This document shows, piece by piece, positions 60,401-64,000 of a DNA stretch of 64,000 bases. This DNA comes from Neurospora tetraspora (Eukaryota > Ascomycota > Sordariomycetes > Sordariales > Sordariaceae), in contig NW_026944383.1 in NCBI RefSeq assembly GCF_033439725.1, positions 4,650,001 to 4,714,000 on the forward strand, read 5' to 3'. A program made the position numbers and the translations under genes. Position 1 is the stretch's first letter. Each line of letters begins with the position of its first letter. The notes beneath the pieces are model-generated. The model worked only from the letters and a program-made list of their open reading frames with translations, had not been told where the DNA came from and made no database searches.

Positions 60401-61430
60401 CTACTCCCGATACCGAATCGCGGCGAGACGTATATGTCCCACAGTGGATGGCAAGTTGAGCAGGAAACACGGTGTCAGTGGCACGCTGGCGTTGATTCGA
60501 TAGGGGAGGTAATCTACTCGAGGCGTCAATGTCTCGGGCCAAAGTGCCTGTTGAGCTGGGGAGGGACTTGGTTACCAAGTCATGTGCATCTCGACGACTG
60601 CCCTTCGAGAAGATTCAGCTGACAAAGGTTACCCATAATTTCCATCGTAAACTAATACGCTGAACTTGGGGTATCCGAGCATCGCTAGCTGAGATCCGAG
60701 TGCACTCAGCTAAGCAGTGACGCTTGATATGACCCTTTTTGAGGCCTCAGCTCGTCCGTGTTGAAGGTTGCATGAACCGAACAGCGAAAATAACGGGCCG
60801 AAGCATGGGCGTCCGAATAGTATAACGGCCAATCGGCATCGCCGCGGAAAGTTTTCTGCTTTATAACTCAGAAACGGGGGAATACAATCAAGGTTAGTGT
60901 ATAGACCCTCAACACTGCATTTGCGTAGGCTATAAGAGGCGAAAAGGGAGGGTGCGTGTAGGACGGGAGCTGTGGCGCAAGCTCCGGAGGTCTCCCGCAA
61001 ATCATAGCGTACAAAACAATTGGACAGCCACAGCCCCAAGTGGCCAAATCTTGGCACTCAGCCGGCATTTCCTCGGGAAGCCGAATCAACAGCACACCAC
61101 TGGTACAATATCGCCGCTTACCATACAACTACCGGCTTGAGAAAGTGACTCTCAATCATTCTTCTACTTCAACCATCGATCATGACTAGTAATCCGATCA
61201 GCAGATCCTCTGTACTCAGCAATACGAAAGGCCCAGCATCTTAGCAGCTCTTGGATGTGGCAGTGTTGCTCTTGTCATCCTCGCTTCAACCTGTCGGACT
61301 CATCGGCTCACCATCATGATAACCACCGTACACGCGTATGACGCGGTTTTCTCCCTCACACCCTCCGATACTCGCTCACACTGAAAGTCCTTGGTGTTGA
61401 GTACTTGTGGCGAGCGCCGCAATCGCCACG

Positions 61431-61862
61431 ATGGCCCCGAAGATCCCGAGAGCTTTATCCCGATGGAGCGATCAAGAAGAAAATTCTTCATGAGAACGCG
61501 TACACTCGAGTCATCGTCGTGACAAGTGCGGTTGCCTTGTCGGGGATATGTGTCGAAAAGGAAGGTGTCGGCTTCACATTCCAAGTTCGACTGGCCAGTT
61601 GTTCGATGAAGAATGGTGTGAAGGTTACTCAGAGTCCGGACTGATGACTGAGTGGCTCCGGCGGAAACTGGGGAACGGCGAAATTCTAGACGATCAGGGG
61701 CATGACCAGAATGACTGGTGGCTGTGGAGCCGTGAAAGTCCAATCTGCGTGGCGGGACGGGCGGTAGAGGTATCACGGGCGTCTGGCTTCAGCTCGGTTG
61801 GGATATTGAGTGTTCACTCAGTTCCTTGTACCGGGTCTATCCGCCCCCGTATTGGACATTAG
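61431..61862 (+). pseudogene. Possible broken or unrecognised ORF
   Basis: From ATG 61431 the frame reads 20 codons (MAPKIPRALSRWSDQEENSS), stops at TGA 61491-61493, then stays open to 61862. The part after ATG 61548 looks protein-like, with GQLFDEEWCEGYSES, MTEWLRRKLGNGEIL and GHDQNDWWLWSRE. A single C-to-T change would turn CGA into this TGA, the kind of change RIP makes, but other causes are equally possible. No family is recognised. It may be a decayed gene, an exon, or chance. Confidence 0.2.
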
Positions 61863-61888
61863 GACGGCAGTGAGGCGGGAAGACTTGA

Positions 61889-62565
61889 TGCCTAGCCAGG
61901 CGGTGGGAGAGTCGAGAGGCTGTAGGATATCATGAGGCTGTGGTAGAGACCACAGAGGTAAGTGAGGCGGCTCGGGCGGGATGGGCGGGTGATGAGGAGG
62001 CCAGGAGTGACAAAGAGACACTGGATGAGAGAGGCTGTGTCGAGAACTGAGTCGAGATGCTGTGGATGAGGAGAATCGAGAGCAGTGTGCCGTACTATCC
62101 ATGAGTGGTCAAATCACTCATAGTAGGTCATCTCGTCACACAGCGTATAGGAAGGTGCGACACAGAAATAAGCAGGAACATCTGCCTCCGCACTCTGAAA
62201 ACTGCCTGGTATGCGCGTCGAATCCCGCGTGTTTGGCAGGCACGGGTCTCTTGGAGATCAATCCCGGCCGAGTTGGAGACGGTCTATGCCGCGCTTTGCG
62301 TCCCGCATTGGCATAGAAGGTGTGAATGACGGGAACCAGGAAGGCATCAAGTGGCTGTGGGGCTGCCGTTTCTGAAACATATGCCTGAGGGAGATCCTTG
62401 TTACTGGACCTGAGAATTGCTGGCAGTAGCGAAGGTCAAGATAATTGGTGGCTAATATGGTATGGGAAAGAGTTTTGTATGGGAAGGAGCGGCCGATATT
62501 GATGGGTGTGGCAAGGAAGGAGCGGACTGGCATGGCCAGGTTGTGATGGTTCCAAAGTGATAGAG
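61889..62565. repeat. Diverged direct repeat, copy A
   Basis: First copy of a duplicated segment; copy B is at 62732-63240. The opening block (61889-61939) matches 62732-62782 at 41 of 51 positions, 8 of the 10 differences being transitions. The closing block shares 29 identical bases (62507-62535 with 63185-63213) within a longer similar stretch from about 62453. Offsets of 843 and 678 bp show copy A carries about 165 bp more. No supported gene lies in it. Confidence 0.75.
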
Positions 62566-62731
62566 CGAAGCTTCATGGAGTCATGAAGATTCCCAACGGA
62601 TGACTGTAATGCGTTGACGAGAGCTGAGCATAGGAAGAAGAGGAACACTAAGGGATCAATGTGATACGATAAAGAAGGGTACCGTGCTTCGAAGAGGACT
62701 CACGGTGGCAATCAAGAACGCCAGTACTTTA

Positions 62732-63240
62732 CGCCTAGCTGGGCGGTGAGAGAGTCGAGAGGCCGCAAGAGATGACGAGGCTCGTCTGTTGCTGAATGAG
62801 AGAGTAGATGTAAGCAATGCGGACCGGGCGGGTAAGCAGGCGGGATCAAGAGAAGTGGATGAGAGGCTATTAAGCCGCGTCGAGATGTTGTAGATGATGG
62901 ATGGGTGACCATGGTGCGGTGTGACAGATGAGCCAGGTGGTGTCTAATCACAAGCCGTGAGGCCGCGCTTCGCGCTCTACAGCAGAAGGGAAGCAGCGAA
63001 TCAACCGACAAGGATTCCTAGGTGACTGAGTGACTGCCGTCATTGAGTTTTCTGTCTGAGGGAGATCCTTATCACTCACAGGACGTGACAGTCTCTGGCA
63101 GGTGCAGACGAAATCTGGAGAACAAGTGATAGCTGATATGGTATGGAAATTTTCGTATGGGGAGGAGTGGCCAAGTTTGAAGGATGTGGCAAGGAAGGAG
63201 CGGACTGGCATGGTCAGGTTATGGTGGTTGTGGTAATAGA
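62732..63240. repeat. Diverged direct repeat, copy B
   Basis: Second copy of the duplicated segment, same orientation as copy A and starting about 170 bp after it ends. It is shorter than copy A by about 165 bp in the middle. It ends about 400 bp from the EMC1 stop codon. Confidence 0.75.
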
Positions 63241-63634
63241 GCAAGAATGATGAAGACCTCCCAAAAGATGACAGTGATAATTTGACAAACAGCCGCCGAA
63301 AGAGCGAAGAAGAACTTGAAGGGACTGCTATGATCCAATTAAAGATACTTCTCCCCACAACGGACTGAAGAGCGTCGCGTAGATCTTCTGCGTGGCCATT
63401 GGGGTTTCGAGACTTCTTCTAGACATTGTTGTGGGGAAGGTCAGTTCGTTGTCCTGAGCATGTGGTATTTGAGTGTTCTGAACTTGCTGGCTCGGCGTCG
63501 AGGAAAAAAGGTAAGCATTGATTTATTTTCATGTCATTAAAACGTTCCTGTTCCATATTCATGTGTAATCCTTCTATACAACCCATGCACTCCCCCTTTG
63601 AGTGGGAGCCATACACCAACCTGAGACTCTAGTT

Positions 63635-64000
63635 TTACATCGGAGCACCCCAAAGTGCGTTGATTTGCTTTTTCCGAACCTGAAAAGAAAACCTGTCAGT
63701 CCATGTTTGCTTCACAAGTAATCACAGTTTTGCACTTACCATTGGGCTCAACACCATCACACCAGCCGTAATAGCCAACACAGTTCCAATAAGAGTGACC
63801 TTATTGAAGCCCTTGCCGAGAATATCGAACAAGAAGCTCGGCGCCACTCTCGACCCAAACACATCGATGCCATAAGCAAACACCAAGCTGGTGCTCTCCA
63901 CAACCGCCGGCGCCGCAATGATCTTCTGCACGCCAATCACGTCCCTCTGATGAGTGTGGACGCTCTTGGGGTCAATCTCAATAGCAGGGTGGTACTTGAT
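63635..64000 (-). CDS. emc1: ER membrane protein complex subunit 1 (EMC1), 3' end only
   Basis: The EMC inserts and helps fold membrane proteins in the ER; EMC1 is its large lumenal subunit. Only the last 101 residues lie in the window, in two exons on the minus strand: beyond 64000 to 63740, and 63679-63635. The visible sequence DVIGVQKIIAAPAVVESTSLVFAYGIDVFGSRVAPS is the highly conserved EMC1 C-terminal part, followed by FDILGKGFNKVTLIGTVLAITAGVMVL, which holds the single membrane segment. The 60-nt intron (GTAAGT ... TTTTCAG) joins LSPM to VRKKQINALWGAPM and stop. Without splicing the frame would end in SAKL. The rest of the gene extends right of the window. Confidence 0.92.

Larger units (their letters stand above)
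55104..63634. other. Gene-poor 8.5-kb region
   Basis: The left end is the leader and promoter of the Est1-type gene; the right end is the 3' flank of EMC1. Between them no gene is secure. Candidate ATG-started frames are + 56960-57469 and + 58824-59243; a frame broken by one TGA lies at + 61431-61862. A diverged direct duplication occupies 61889-63240 (separate entries). Base composition looks ordinary. Confidence 0.5.

Overview
The window looks like nuclear DNA of a filamentous ascomycete, most likely a Sordariomycete of the Neurospora/Sordaria type. The reasons are genes with short introns (about 50-120 nt) carrying GTRNGY donors and CTRAY branch points, long pyrimidine-rich 5' leaders, C/G-ending codons in genes, large intergenic spaces, and a gene set (RHO3-type GTPase, MET1-type siroheme enzyme, OCH1-like GT32, EMC1, Est1-type protein) typical of that group. 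Species was inferred by eye; no database was searched. Gene models below use ATG starts and hand-placed splice sites, so some run across introns or begin downstream of the longest open frame.

Layout, left to right: possible 3' tip of a gene (1-73); otubain-type deubiquitinase (+, 2909-5169); mitochondrial lipoate-attachment enzyme LipB/LIP2 (-, 6728-7873); SPOUT RNA methyltransferase (-, 9359-10774) sharing a 434-bp divergent promoter with a membrane-anchored thioredoxin (+, 11209-11989); mitoribosome assembly factor Rsm22 (+, 12370-14997); RHO3 GTPase (+, 17365-18296); a 186-bp foldback MITE (19402-19587); MET1 uroporphyrinogen-III methyltransferase (+, 20622-22502); a small orphan gene (+, 25521-26020); RNA 3'-phosphate cyclase (+, 27067-28702); tRNA t6A dehydratase TcdA/Tcd1 family (-, 29754-31447); an SDR oxidoreductase (+, 32422-33210); a six-cysteine secreted protein (-, 33981-34342); a mitochondrial acyl-CoA synthetase (-, 36211-38346); an OCH1-like mannosyltransferase (-, 39906-41096); an 11.5-kb stretch without a convincing gene (41097-52624); an Est1/SMG7-type protein with an N-terminal zinc finger (-, 52625-55103); a second 8.5-kb gene-poor stretch ending in a diverged direct duplication (61889-63240); and the 3' end of EMC1 (-, 63635 to beyond 64000).

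These are mostly independent housekeeping genes, not an operon or cluster. Loose themes are mitochondrial function (LIP2, Rsm22, acyl-CoA synthetase, Tcd), RNA metabolism (SPOUT methyltransferase, RNA cyclase, Tcd, Est1-type) and the secretory pathway/cell surface (OCH1-like, EMC1, RHO3, secreted peptide). No virus, toxin gene, CRISPR, rRNA or tRNA was recognised. The most unusual items are the near-palindromic MITE, the diverged duplication, the two large gene-free intervals, a GC-AG intron, and two stop-free in-frame introns that would be missed by simple ORF calling.
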